Shown one piece after another: positions 14,138 through 20,992 of a stretch of DNA of 20,992 bases. The translations under genes and the position numbers were made by a program. Within the stretch, counting starts at the first letter, position 1. Each line of letters begins with the position of its first letter. The notes under the pieces are model-generated. The model searched no databases and was not told where the DNA came from. It saw only the letters and a program-made list of their open reading frames with translations. The stretch is from Candidatus Anaerobutyricum stercoripullorum (GTDB lineage Bacteria > Bacillota > Clostridia > Lachnospirales > Lachnospiraceae): positions 1-20,992 of the forward strand of contig DXEQ01000130.1 in assembly GCA_019114885.1 (NCBI GenBank), read 5' to 3'.

Positions 14138-15268
14138 ATGATTAATTTTAATATTCCGCCCTGTGCCCCGAAGGCTACCGAATATATGGCACAGGCCATC
14201 AAAAATCACAAAATCAGCGGAGACGGCGCTTTTACCGCACTCTGCAGCAAATGGATCGAGGAGCGCACCGGCACTGCCAAGGCCCTCCTCACCACATCCT
14301 GCACCCACGCCACGGAGATGGCTGCGCTGCTTGCCGGCATCCGGCCGGGTGATGAGGTGATCATGCCTTCCTACACCTTCGTCTCCACAGCGGACGCTTT
14401 CGTTCTGCGGGGCGCCACCGCTGTCTTCGTGGATATCCGCCCGGATACCATGAACATCGATGAGAAGCTGATCGAGGACGCGGTCACCGAGCGCACGAAG
14501 GCCATCGTCCCGGTTCATTACGCCGGCGTCTCCTGCGAGATGGATACCATCATGGATATCGCCAGAAGGCATGATCTTCTGGTCATCGAGGACGCCGCCC
14601 AGGGCGTGATGTCCAGCTACAAGGGACAGGCGTTGGGCAGCATCGGCGATTACGGCTGTTTCAGCTTCCATGAGACAAAGAATTACAGCATGGGCGAAGG
14701 CGGCTGCCTTCTTATTAAAGATAAAGATCATATCGAACCTGCGGAGATCATCCGGGAGAAGGGTACCAACCGCAGCAAGTTCTTCCGCGGACAGATCGAC
14801 AAATACACCTGGGTGGAGGCCGGTTCCTCCTACCTGCCGAGCGATCTGAACGCCGCCTACCTCTGGGCGCAGCTGGAGATTGCCGACGAGATCTACGCGG
14901 ACCGCATGTCCACATGGGATCTCTACAATGAGACTCTGGCTCCGCTCAAAGAGGCCGGATACATCGACCTTCCTTACATCCCGGAAGGCTGTGTGCACAA
15001 CGCCCACATGTACTATATCAAGGCAAAGGATCTGGAAGAACGGTCCGCGCTGATCCGTTTTCTCAAAGAAAACGATATCTCCACCGTCTTCCATTACATT
15101 CCTCTTCACGACGCTCCGGCCGGACAGAAGTACGGCCGCTTCCACGGAGAGGACCGATACACGACCCGCGAGAGCGAGCGTCTCGTGCGCCTGCCTCTCT
15201 ACTACGGTCTTGAAAAAGAAAAAGTATTGACAGTCTGCCAGAAGATCCGGGAGTTCTACACAAAATAA
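14138..15268 (+). CDS. rffA: dTDP-4-amino-4,6-dideoxygalactose transaminase (WecE/RffA type)
   Basis: PLP-dependent sugar aminotransferase that turns dTDP-4-keto-6-deoxyglucose into dTDP-4-amino-4,6-dideoxy-D-galactose (Fuc4N) with glutamate as donor. The 376 residues equal the length of E. coli WecE as I remember it. Family blocks are SGDGAFT (27-33), PGDEVIMPSYTFVSTADAFVLRG (70-92), DIRPDTMNIDE (99-109), EDAAQGVMSSYKG (151-163) and FHETKNY (177-183) with the PLP lysine K181. FRGQIDKYTW and FHYIPLH follow downstream. The ATG at 14138 follows AGAAGG by 7 bp. The glucose-1-phosphate thymidylyltransferase and dehydratase that supply its substrate are not in the window. The next gene is a polyprenyl-phosphate glycosyltransferase, suggesting use of Fuc4N in a surface glycan. 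Confidence 0.93.
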   Translation: MINFNIPPCAPKATEYMAQAIKNHKISGDGAFTALCSKWIEERTGTAKALLTTSCTHATEMAALLAGIRPGDEVIMPSYTFVSTADAFVLRGATAVFVDIRPDTMNIDEKLIEDAVTERTKAIVPVHYAGVSCEMDTIMDIARRHDLLVIEDAAQGVMSSYKGQALGSIGDYGCFSFHETKNYSMGEGGCLLIKDKDHIEPAEIIREKGTNRSKFFRGQIDKYTWVEAGSSYLPSDLNAAYLWAQLEIADEIYADRMSTWDLYNETLAPLKEAGYIDLPYIPEGCVHNAHMYYIKAKDLEERSALIRFLKENDISTVFHYIPLHDAPAGQKYGRFHGEDRYTTRESERLVRLPLYYGLEKEKVLTVCQKIREFYTK

Positions 15269-15269
15269 T

Positions 15270-15330
15270 AAAGACGCGCCGCGGCGCATCCCTCATACAG
15301 GATTGCATTCTTATGGGCGCGCCGCGCTTT
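15270..15330 (+). other. Long imperfect GC-rich hairpin between wecE and the glycosyltransferase
   Basis: AAAGACGCGCCGCGGCGC (from 15270) can pair, with bulges, with GGGCGCGCCGCGCTTT (15315-15330). The right arm again contains GGCGCGCC. No T-run follows, so it is not a classical terminator; it may slow transcription, protect the wecE message end, or be a degenerate repeat. It starts just after the wecE stop codon. Confidence 0.4.
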
Positions 15331-15360
15331 GCCCCGGATATGGCAGAAGGAGGAAACATC

Positions 15361-16422
15361 GTGTTACATTCTATTATCATACCATGCTACAAATCGTCGC
15401 AGACGATTCGCAAGGTTGTGGAGATGACCGCAGCGGAGCTTGAGAATCTGAACATCCACGAGTACGAATTCATCCTTGTGGACGACTACTCCCCGGACGG
15501 CGGCGCTACCCTGGATCAGCTCCGGGCTCTGGCCAGAGATTACGCTTACGTGAAGGTCATCGCACTGGCGAAGAATTCCGGTCAGCACAATGCGGTGATG
15601 GCCGGTCTTAATTATGCTTCCGGCGAGCTGCTGATCGCCATGGACGACGACATGCAGACGCATCCGTCCCAGCTCAAATACCTGCTGGCGGAGATTGACA
15701 AGGGGTATGACATCGTCTACGGCTACTATCCGCAGAAGAAACATTCCCACTTCCGGAACTTCGGAAGCTTTATGAACTACTTCACCGTCCGGATCCTCAT
15801 CGGCAAGCCGAAGGATATGAAGACGTCCAGCTACTGGGTGATCCGGCGTTTTGTCCGGGATTACGTGGTGCAGTACAAGAGCCCGTACACCCATCTGCAG
15901 GGCCTGTTCCTGCGGACCACCCGGAACATCAGCTGCATCCCCATCAAGCATTTTGACCGGGAGGTGGGCGAGTCCGGCTACACATTTAAGAAGCTCATAC
16001 AGCTCTGGTCCAACATCATGGGGTATTCCGTCATCCCTCTGCGGATGGCCACCTACTGCGGATACTTCTTTTCCCTGCTCAGCATCCTGGGCGCGGTCAT
16101 CGTCGTCATCCGCAAGCTCTTAAACCCGGCCATGGCCATGGGCTGGCCGTCCGTGATGTGCGCCATCTGCTTCTTTTCCGGCATCATCATGCTCTTTCTC
16201 GGGCTCATCGGCGAATATCTCGGCCGCATGTTCCTGGGCATGAACAACCAGCCGCAGTTCGTGGTCCGGCAGATCTACACCCACCCGGACGCGGCGGCCG
16301 ATGCAGCGGATGTATCGGTAACGGACGCGGCCCATTACGCAGCAAATGTACCGGCGGCTGATGTGATCCATCACACCGGAGAGGCTCCGGCGGCCGATGC
16401 AGACGATTCTACGAATCATTAA
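15361..16422 (+). CDS. Polyprenyl-phosphate glycosyltransferase (GtrB/CsbB/ArnC type)
   Basis: Family 2 glycosyltransferase that loads a sugar from a nucleotide donor onto undecaprenyl phosphate at the inner face of the membrane. The 353 residues have a GT-A fold (SIIIPCY at 4-10, VDDYSPDG at 40-47, NSGQHNAVMAGL at 72-83, metal-binding DDD at 95-97). Two C-terminal membrane segments (about 230-250 and 263-285) and the GEYLGRMF motif (284-291) are typical of this family. The start is GTG at 15361, chosen because AAGGAGG lies 7 bp before it. After about residue 308 there is an Ala/Asp/His-rich tail of roughly 45 residues with AADV/AANV repeats, absent from usual members. By context the sugar may be Fuc4N. 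Confidence 0.88.
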   Translation: MLHSIIIPCYKSSQTIRKVVEMTAAELENLNIHEYEFILVDDYSPDGGATLDQLRALARDYAYVKVIALAKNSGQHNAVMAGLNYASGELLIAMDDDMQTHPSQLKYLLAEIDKGYDIVYGYYPQKKHSHFRNFGSFMNYFTVRILIGKPKDMKTSSYWVIRRFVRDYVVQYKSPYTHLQGLFLRTTRNISCIPIKHFDREVGESGYTFKKLIQLWSNIMGYSVIPLRMATYCGYFFSLLSILGAVIVVIRKLLNPAMAMGWPSVMCAICFFSGIIMLFLGLIGEYLGRMFLGMNNQPQFVVRQIYTHPDAAADAADVSVTDAAHYAANVPAADVIHHTGEAPAADADDSTNH

Positions 16423-16427
16423 CCGGA

Positions 16428-16451
16428 GGCGGGCAGAGTAGTTCTGCCGCC
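16428..16451 (+). other. Intercistronic hairpin
   Basis: GGCGGGCAGA (16428-16437) pairs with TCTGCCGCC (16443-16451) with one bulged G. It lies 6 bp after the glycosyltransferase stop and 35 bp before the ATP-grasp start. There is no T-run, so mRNA processing or stability is more likely than termination. Confidence 0.4.
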
Positions 16452-16485
16452 GCCCGACAGAAACATATATGCAGGAGGAAATATC

Positions 16486-17667
16486 GTGACAAAGATAATG
16501 ATACTGGGGGCCGGCATCTATCAGGTCCCTCTGATTGAAACCGCTAAAAAAATGGGGTTATACACCATTGTGGTCAGTATCCCCGGCAACTACCCCGGAT
16601 TCGCCCTGGCCGACAAGGTGTATTATGAAAATACAGTAGACGAAGACAAAGTCCTTGAGATTGCCAAAAAAGAACGGATCAAGGGAATTGTCACCGCAGG
16701 CACCGACGTCTGCATGAAAACTGTCGGCAGGGTTTGTGACGCCATGGGACTGAACGGCCTCTCCTACGAAGCCTCCAAGGTCGCCGTGGACAAGATGCTC
16801 ATGAAGAGCCGCTATGAAGAGTTCGGCGTCCGTACCGCCCGTTTCCGCGAGGTATTCTTTTCTGACAAAGATATCCCAAAGACGGTACAGGAACTGGAAT
16901 TCCCGCTGATCTTCAAGTCCGTGGATTCTTCGGGAAGCCGCGGCATCATCCGCGTGAACTCCATTGACGAATTCGACGACGCCATCGCCTACGTGCGGGA
17001 AAACACCCACAAAGATTACTTCCTCGTAGAGGAATTCATCGAGGGAGAGGAATTCGGCGCGCAGGCTTTCGCCTACGATGGCAACGTATCCTTCATCCTT
17101 CCTCACGGAGATTACGTATATCAGGGAGATACCGGTGTGCCGGTCGGACATTACGCGCCATATCAGCTGAGCGAAGAAGTGATCGAGGACGCCAAAATCC
17201 AGCTGCGCCGGGCCGTCAAGGCCATGGGACTGGATAACTGCGCCATTAATGCCGACTTTATCTTAAAAAATGACAAGACCTACGTACTGGAAATCGGCGG
17301 CCGCTGCGGCGCCACCTGCCTGGCAGAACTGGTCTCCATCTACTACGGTTTTGATTACTATGAGAAAATCATACGCACAGCACTGGACGAAGATCCGGAC
17401 TTCTCCTTCAAGAAGCCCCGCACACCAAACGCCAGCCATCTGCTCATGAGCGACTGCAATGGCGTGATCCAGTCCATTGAGAACCACAATGCCCCGAACG
17501 AAAATATCTGTGAAGTCAAGTTTGACTATCAGCCGGGCGACGAAGTCCACAAATTCCATGTGGGCCCGGACCGCATCGGCCACATCATCACAAAAGGGGA
17601 GACCATCCAGGACGCACAGAATCTGCTGTTCCAGGCCATGGAAAATATAAAGATCACAGTAGAATAG
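16486..17667 (+). CDS. ATP-grasp domain carboxylate ligase
   Basis: ATP-grasp enzymes activate a carboxylate as acyl-phosphate and join it to an amine or thiol. The 393 residues show a nucleotide-fold N-terminus (IMILGAGIYQVPLI, 4-17), the pre-ATP-grasp region, and a glycine-rich loop SSGSRGI (148-154). Further on are VEEFIEGEEF (181-190) and the metal-binding strand YVLEIGGRCG (266-275), equivalent to the ENPR-type motif. The start is GTG at 16486, with AGGAGG 7-8 bp upstream. No closer family can be named. Its place after an amino-sugar synthase and a lipid-sugar transferase suggests it may attach an amino acid or other acid to the 4-amino group of the sugar; this is inference. It is the last gene of the plus-strand unit; a terminator follows. 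Confidence 0.82.
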   Translation: MTKIMILGAGIYQVPLIETAKKMGLYTIVVSIPGNYPGFALADKVYYENTVDEDKVLEIAKKERIKGIVTAGTDVCMKTVGRVCDAMGLNGLSYEASKVAVDKMLMKSRYEEFGVRTARFREVFFSDKDIPKTVQELEFPLIFKSVDSSGSRGIIRVNSIDEFDDAIAYVRENTHKDYFLVEEFIEGEEFGAQAFAYDGNVSFILPHGDYVYQGDTGVPVGHYAPYQLSEEVIEDAKIQLRRAVKAMGLDNCAINADFILKNDKTYVLEIGGRCGATCLAELVSIYYGFDYYEKIIRTALDEDPDFSFKKPRTPNASHLLMSDCNGVIQSIENHNAPNENICEVKFDYQPGDEVHKFHVGPDRIGHIITKGETIQDAQNLLFQAMENIKITVE

Positions 17668-17738
17668 CAAAACATTTCAGCAGTGCAAAACATTTCCGGA
17701 TAATAAAATAGCCCGGCAGTGCTTCTGCCAAGATGCAA

Positions 17739-17787
17739 ACAGACGATGCCATGTACATTTATTCGCACACAGCATCGTCTGTTTTTT
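17739..17787 (+). terminator. Terminator of the plus-strand glycan genes
   Basis: ACAGACGATGC (17739-17749) pairs perfectly with GCATCGTCTGT (17772-17782) around a 22-nt loop, followed by six T (17782-17787). On the minus strand only a short T stretch follows, so it may also help end the convergent flippase transcript. Confidence 0.9.
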
Positions 17788-17857
17788 GTCTTATCTATCA
17801 TCTTTTCTTTCGAATACGTACCGTCGGCATCGTCTCCTCCGACCGCATACATCCGCA

Positions 17858-19372
17858 TCATTTTTTCTTGATCATCTTAAGTACCGCCCGCATCTGCGGA
17901 TAGAACATCTTAAGAGCAGCCAGCAGCACCACCAGAATCACCGCGTAACGCAGATACCACGGCACCTGATAAAGCCCCATGGTCGCCAGATTCACCACCA
18001 GATAGAGCAGTGAAATCTTCACGGTCTTTCCCAGCGGCACGATGACCATGCCGGTGATCTTGTGCTCCAGAAATCCCTGCAAGAGCAGCAGCGCAAAATA
18101 GCTGATGGCCATCATGTAGGCCGCCGCCATATAACCAAAGGCAGCGATACCAATGTAGCTGATCACCAGATTCAGCACCATGGCGCCAATCGTTCCCATG
18201 GCCACATACTGCGTTCTCTTATAATAATTCTGCACCGCGGAATAACTGTAACTGTAAAAACGGAACAGGGTGCCGGTCACCAGCGGGGAAACCAGCCACA
18301 CGGCGGCCCGGTACCGCTCGCCGCCCAGAATAAAGATCTCCTCCGGCGCCAGCACCACCAGCAGCCAGGACAGCAGACCGAACATATGCATCACGGTCGT
18401 CCACGGCTTGATCACGTCCTCCGTCTCCTCCCTGGCAATCTTCTCATACAGCCACGGAATCCAGGCGTTCCACACGGAATCCTCCAGAATCCATATCACA
18501 TAGGAAATCGTCATACCGAGGGAAAACCGGCCGGCTGCCGTGTCTCCCACAATCTTCTTGATGAGAATCCGGTCCGACTGATTCATGATCTGCACGGACA
18601 GGGCCTCCGGAATCAGCGGCAGGCTGAAAGCCAGACCGTATTTCCAGTATTTTTTATTAAAAAACTTCTTTCCCTGCCACCAGATCAGGATGGCGATCAG
18701 ACCGCCGCCGATGATCTGCGGCAGATAATAGCCGACAATCCGCCGGTGCACCAGTTCCTCATACAGTCCCTGAATCCGCCCGTTGTAGATCAGGATGATG
18801 GAGAGCACCGTTCCCGGGATGATAGTCAGTATGGTCGCCGCCGTGCTGAACTTGTAACGCATCACCTGCTTGTCTCTTCTCTGTACGTACAGCATACTGG
18901 TGTAAGTAAACACATACAAAAACAGCATGTAAAACATCAGATCGTCCATATCACAAAACGCCATCACCTGCTTCTTAAAAATCATACAGATTCCAAAAAA
19001 GATGGCGATAGAGATGTAAGACAACGTGTGCACACTGGATACATACCCGTTATAATCATCCGGAAAATCATGCTTGGCCACATCCACGCTGCGCCAGAGG
19101 CAGAGGGACATGACCGTGTAGGCGATGAGCAGCCAGGACTCGTAGGTCGTCACGATACCGTACTGCGCCTCCGACAGCAGCCGGGAATAAATCGGCGTCA
19201 CGATAAAATTAAACCCTCTGGCCAGAAGCTGCGCCACGATAAAGAAAAAGCCCGCAGTAAACGCCATCTTATTCAGAGAAGCGCTCTGATTCTTCTTCCG
19301 CTGATTCTTCTGTTCAATCATAGAGGCAGGAATCTCCTGCCTCTCCGGTCTTCTTTCACTTTGTTTGGACAT
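17858..19372 (-). CDS. Wzx-type oligosaccharide flippase (MOP superfamily)
   Basis: Polytopic protein of about 504 residues with some 12-14 membrane segments, of the polysaccharide-export branch of the MOP superfamily. It would flip a lipid-linked saccharide across the membrane. A charged, Gln-rich N-terminal stretch of about 35 residues precedes the first membrane segment (AFTAGFFFIVAQLLARGFNFIVTPIYSRLL), which carries the PIYSRLL-type motif usual in these transporters. GGAGG lies 9 bp before the ATG at 19370-19372 but only 3 bp before the ATG at 19376-19378, so the inner start is preferred. It begins 20 bp after the CapK-like gene, clearly one operon, and converges with the ATP-grasp gene. 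The substrate is probably the glycan made by the adjacent genes. Confidence 0.87.
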   Translation of the reverse strand: MSKQSERRPERQEIPASMIEQKNQRKKNQSASLNKMAFTAGFFFIVAQLLARGFNFIVTPIYSRLLSEAQYGIVTTYESWLLIAYTVMSLCLWRSVDVAKHDFPDDYNGYVSSVHTLSYISIAIFFGICMIFKKQVMAFCDMDDLMFYMLFLYVFTYTSMLYVQRRDKQVMRYKFSTAATILTIIPGTVLSIILIYNGRIQGLYEELVHRRIVGYYLPQIIGGGLIAILIWWQGKKFFNKKYWKYGLAFSLPLIPEALSVQIMNQSDRILIKKIVGDTAAGRFSLGMTISYVIWILEDSVWNAWIPWLYEKIAREETEDVIKPWTTVMHMFGLLSWLLVVLAPEEIFILGGERYRAAVWLVSPLVTGTLFRFYSYSYSAVQNYYKRTQYVAMGTIGAMVLNLVISYIGIAAFGYMAAAYMMAISYFALLLLQGFLEHKITGMVIVPLGKTVKISLLYLVVNLATMGLYQVPWYLRYAVILVVLLAALKMFYPQMRAVLKMIKKK

Positions 19373-19392
19373 ACTCATTTTCCTCCCGGAAC

Positions 19393-20682
19393 TTATTGCA
19401 CCTTACAGACGATCATCCGCAGCTTCCCGTTCTCATCCGGCGGGATGGAATCCATCCATTCATATTCAATCTCAAAAGGATGCTTGAACTTCGCGTTCAG
19501 CTTCTCCGTCAGCTGCCGCTCCACCTCCGCCTCAGTGAGCGTTGAGACTTCCTTATTCTGCACACACTGAATATGAATCTTATGATACGTTTCCTGAATA
19601 AAGCGCATCTGGAAAATATCTTCGCAGTGAGCGATGATCGGCGCGATCTCAAAAAATGTGGTGACTTCCCCGGTCTCGTAACGGAAGAAATCATTCATAC
19701 GGCCCTGCACGCTGGTAATAAAACGGACGCCGTCCCTCACCTCACAGGTGCCCCGGTCCCCGATGGCATAATTGATAAGCGGAAGGTCCGTCTTGTACAG
19801 CGGGGTCACCACGATGTTGCCCTCCGTGGCCGGACGGTTCTTCTCATCGTAAATATTGACCACAAAGGAATCATTGTGCACCACGTACTCGGTGCTGTCA
19901 AACAGCCGCACCATGGCAGCTCCCGTCTCCGCCGTGCCGTAGGAATCGATGATCCCCGGTCCGAGAATCTCCGCGAAAAGCTTCCTTGCCGTATCGTCAA
20001 TCTTCTCCCCGGTCGGGCAGTAAAACTTCGGCTTGGCCAGCTTCACATGGTTCTTCTTACAGTAAAGACAGATCCGCATAAACTCGCTCTTATTCATATA
20101 GAGGAAATCCGGCCGGTAGGCGTTGATCTGCTTTACGATCTCCGGCTCCGGATCATACTGCGCCACAAACCCTCTCCGCAGGATCCCGAAATGCTGCAGA
20201 AAAGTATCACTGCCGCCGGTGACACTGTGCGCGCTCTTCCGGCTCATGGTCTTGCCGAAAAACGGATTGTATCCGGCCGTCATCATCACACGGAACCAGT
20301 TGGCCATATTGTAGGCCTTCTCCTTCGGAGAAACCAGAAGCATCAGCGGCACGCCTGAGGAACCACTGGTCGTATCATGAAACCAGCTGTCATACTTCGG
20401 ATTCTTCGCCTCCTCATTCATCCACGCCCGCAGTTCATCTTTGGTAAGCAGGGGCAGCTTCGACAGATCGTCACCGGTACGGATATCTTCCGGCTTCACC
20501 CCTGCCCTGTCAAAACGTTCTTTATAAAATGGAATCTTATAGGCCTTCCTCACCAGCCTGCGCACCCGTCTGTCCTGGGTCCGCATCACTCCCGTAAAAT
20601 CCTTCGGAATCTTCGTCTTCATCTTAAATAAATCAAAGAAAAGCAGTACATTTACCAGCTTTCTCTCCATCTTCTCAAACAT
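19393..20682 (-). CDS. CapK/phenylacetate-CoA ligase-like adenylate-forming enzyme
   Basis: Member of the adenylate-forming superfamily related to PaaK and to CapK proteins of capsule clusters. These activate a carboxylic acid as acyl-AMP. The 429 residues have the phosphate-binding loop TTSGSSGVPL (104-113), SYGTAETG (247-254) in place of the A5 motif, YAIGDRG (305-311) with the ribose-binding Asp, and QGRMND (326-331) at the domain hinge. A C-terminal small domain follows. GAGAGG lies 5-6 bp before the ATG. Genes of this family often sit in polysaccharide clusters without known substrate; here it leads an operon with the flippase. A role in acylating a sugar is possible but unproven. Phenylacetate catabolism is unlikely because no such pathway genes are near. 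Confidence 0.85.
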   Translation of the reverse strand: MFEKMERKLVNVLLFFDLFKMKTKIPKDFTGVMRTQDRRVRRLVRKAYKIPFYKERFDRAGVKPEDIRTGDDLSKLPLLTKDELRAWMNEEAKNPKYDSWFHDTTSGSSGVPLMLLVSPKEKAYNMANWFRVMMTAGYNPFFGKTMSRKSAHSVTGGSDTFLQHFGILRRGFVAQYDPEPEIVKQINAYRPDFLYMNKSEFMRICLYCKKNHVKLAKPKFYCPTGEKIDDTARKLFAEILGPGIIDSYGTAETGAAMVRLFDSTEYVVHNDSFVVNIYDEKNRPATEGNIVVTPLYKTDLPLINYAIGDRGTCEVRDGVRFITSVQGRMNDFFRYETGEVTTFFEIAPIIAHCEDIFQMRFIQETYHKIHIQCVQNKEVSTLTEAEVERQLTEKLNAKFKHPFEIEYEWMDSIPPDENGKLRMIVCKVQ

Positions 20683-20767
20683 AATAACCTCTCTCTTCCT
20701 GCGTCATTCTCCCTGTGTTCTCCTCATCCAGGCGGCGCCGCAGCCCCTCCTGAAATATCTCCAATCA

Positions 20768-20796
20768 ATTGTAAACAACCTGCTGGAACTTGTCAA
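20768..20796 (-). promoter_or_regulatory. Sigma-A promoter of the CapK-flippase operon
   Basis: On the minus strand TTGACA (plus 20791-20796) and TACAAT (plus 20768-20773) are separated by 17 bp. The leader to the start codon is about 80 nt. The promoter begins directly after the terminator at 20801-20830. Confidence 0.85.
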
Positions 20797-20800
20797 TGAC

Positions 20801-20830
20801 AAAACAAAAAGAGGAGTACTCTCGTACTCC
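20801..20830 (-). terminator. Terminator of the gene at the right edge
   Basis: On the minus strand GGAGTAC, loop GAGA, GTACTCC (plus 20813-20830) is followed by CTCTTTTTGTTTTG. It lies about 60 bp after the stop codon at 20890. A second small perfect hairpin (GTCTTCT/AGAAGAC, 20852-20870) lies between them. Confidence 0.8.
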
Positions 20831-20889
20831 CCCGCAGCTCCGGTCTCTCCTGTCTTCTGAAAAAGAAGACCCGCAGCGCCTCTCCCAGC

Positions 20890-20992
20890 TTATTCTGATA
20901 AGGTAAATCCGGCAATACGCGCCAGTTCACGAATAGAATCTCTGGAAACCTTCTTACCCTTGTACTCGATCAGGTCCTCGCACTGTCCGGTA
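20890..20992 (-). CDS. C-terminal end of an unidentified protein (partial)
   Basis: The last 33 codons of a minus-strand gene enter from the right edge and end with TAA (plus 20890-20892). The visible residues include CEDLIEYKGKKVSRDSIREL and end ARIAGFTLSE. The stretch is open to the edge and looks coding in composition, and a terminator follows at the right distance. I do not recognise the family from this fragment. The next unit (CapK-flippase) has its own promoter, so the two need not be functionally linked. Confidence 0.6.
   Translation of the reverse strand, partial: TGQCEDLIEYKGKKVSRDSIRELARIAGFTLSE

Noticed and set aside
14114..15289. A 391-codon open frame on the minus strand
   Set aside because: It is the antisense of the WecE-type aminotransferase, whose family motifs are unmistakable on the plus strand.
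17667..17696. 12-bp direct repeat GCAAAACATTTC (17667-17678 and 17685-17696) after the ATP-grasp stop as an attachment or insertion site
   Set aside because: No integrase, transposase or inserted segment is nearby and the copies are only 6 bp apart; a local slippage duplication is enough.
18062..19570. A 502-codon open frame on the plus strand
   Set aside because: It is antisense to the flippase gene, rich in His, Arg and Gln as expected of a shadow frame, has no ribosome-binding site and no membrane or domain pattern of its own.

Overview
This window looks like the chromosome of an endospore-forming, moderately GC-rich member of the Clostridia, most likely a Lachnospiraceae-type Firmicute. 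The basis is a sporulation and housekeeping block in the order known from Bacillus and Clostridia (yabP, yabQ, divIC, tRNA-Met, spoIIE, tilS, hpt, ftsH), a SpoVT regulator, strong purine-rich ribosome-binding sites, and frequent GTG/TTG starts. No species can be named from the sequence alone.

Left part (1-9240). After an AT-rich non-coding stretch, the minus strand carries ftsH, hpt and tilS (tightly packed), a 263-bp GC-rich gap filled by a 67-bp tandem repeat, spoIIE, an elongator-type tRNA-Met with its own promoter and terminator, and the divIC-yabQ-yabP group. Divergently on the plus strand lie an HU gene and rqcP (S4 domain). These converge with spoVT. Candidate promoters match the sporulation programme: a Spo0A-type promoter (TTGACA, 21-bp spacer, TATAAT) for spoIIE, a sigma-E-like one for yabP and a sigma-G-like one for spoVT. 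The SpoIIE protein lacks the membrane domain normal for the family.

Middle (9247-11140). A histidine phosphatase is divergent from a secreted or lipid-anchored transglutaminase-like protein. Each has a recognisable vegetative promoter.

Right part (11234-20992). This is a surface-glycan locus. On the plus strand are a YfhO-family membrane protein, a WecE/RffA-type sugar aminotransferase, a GtrB/CsbB/ArnC-type polyprenyl-phosphate glycosyltransferase and an ATP-grasp ligase, closed by a terminator. Converging on the minus strand are a CapK/PaaK-like adenylate-forming enzyme and a Wzx-type flippase, with their own promoter. At the right edge is the 3' end of another minus-strand gene. My inference is that WecE makes a dTDP-4-amino-4,6-dideoxy sugar and the glycosyltransferase loads it on undecaprenyl phosphate. 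A flippase would export it and YfhO would transfer it to a cell-surface acceptor. The ATP-grasp and/or CapK-like enzymes may amidate or acylate the sugar amine.

Two repeat observations stand out. An element of about 80 bp occurs twice (343-424 and 8495-8578) and acts as a terminator at gene 3' ends. The 67-bp array between spoIIE and tilS stays open in all three minus-strand frames.
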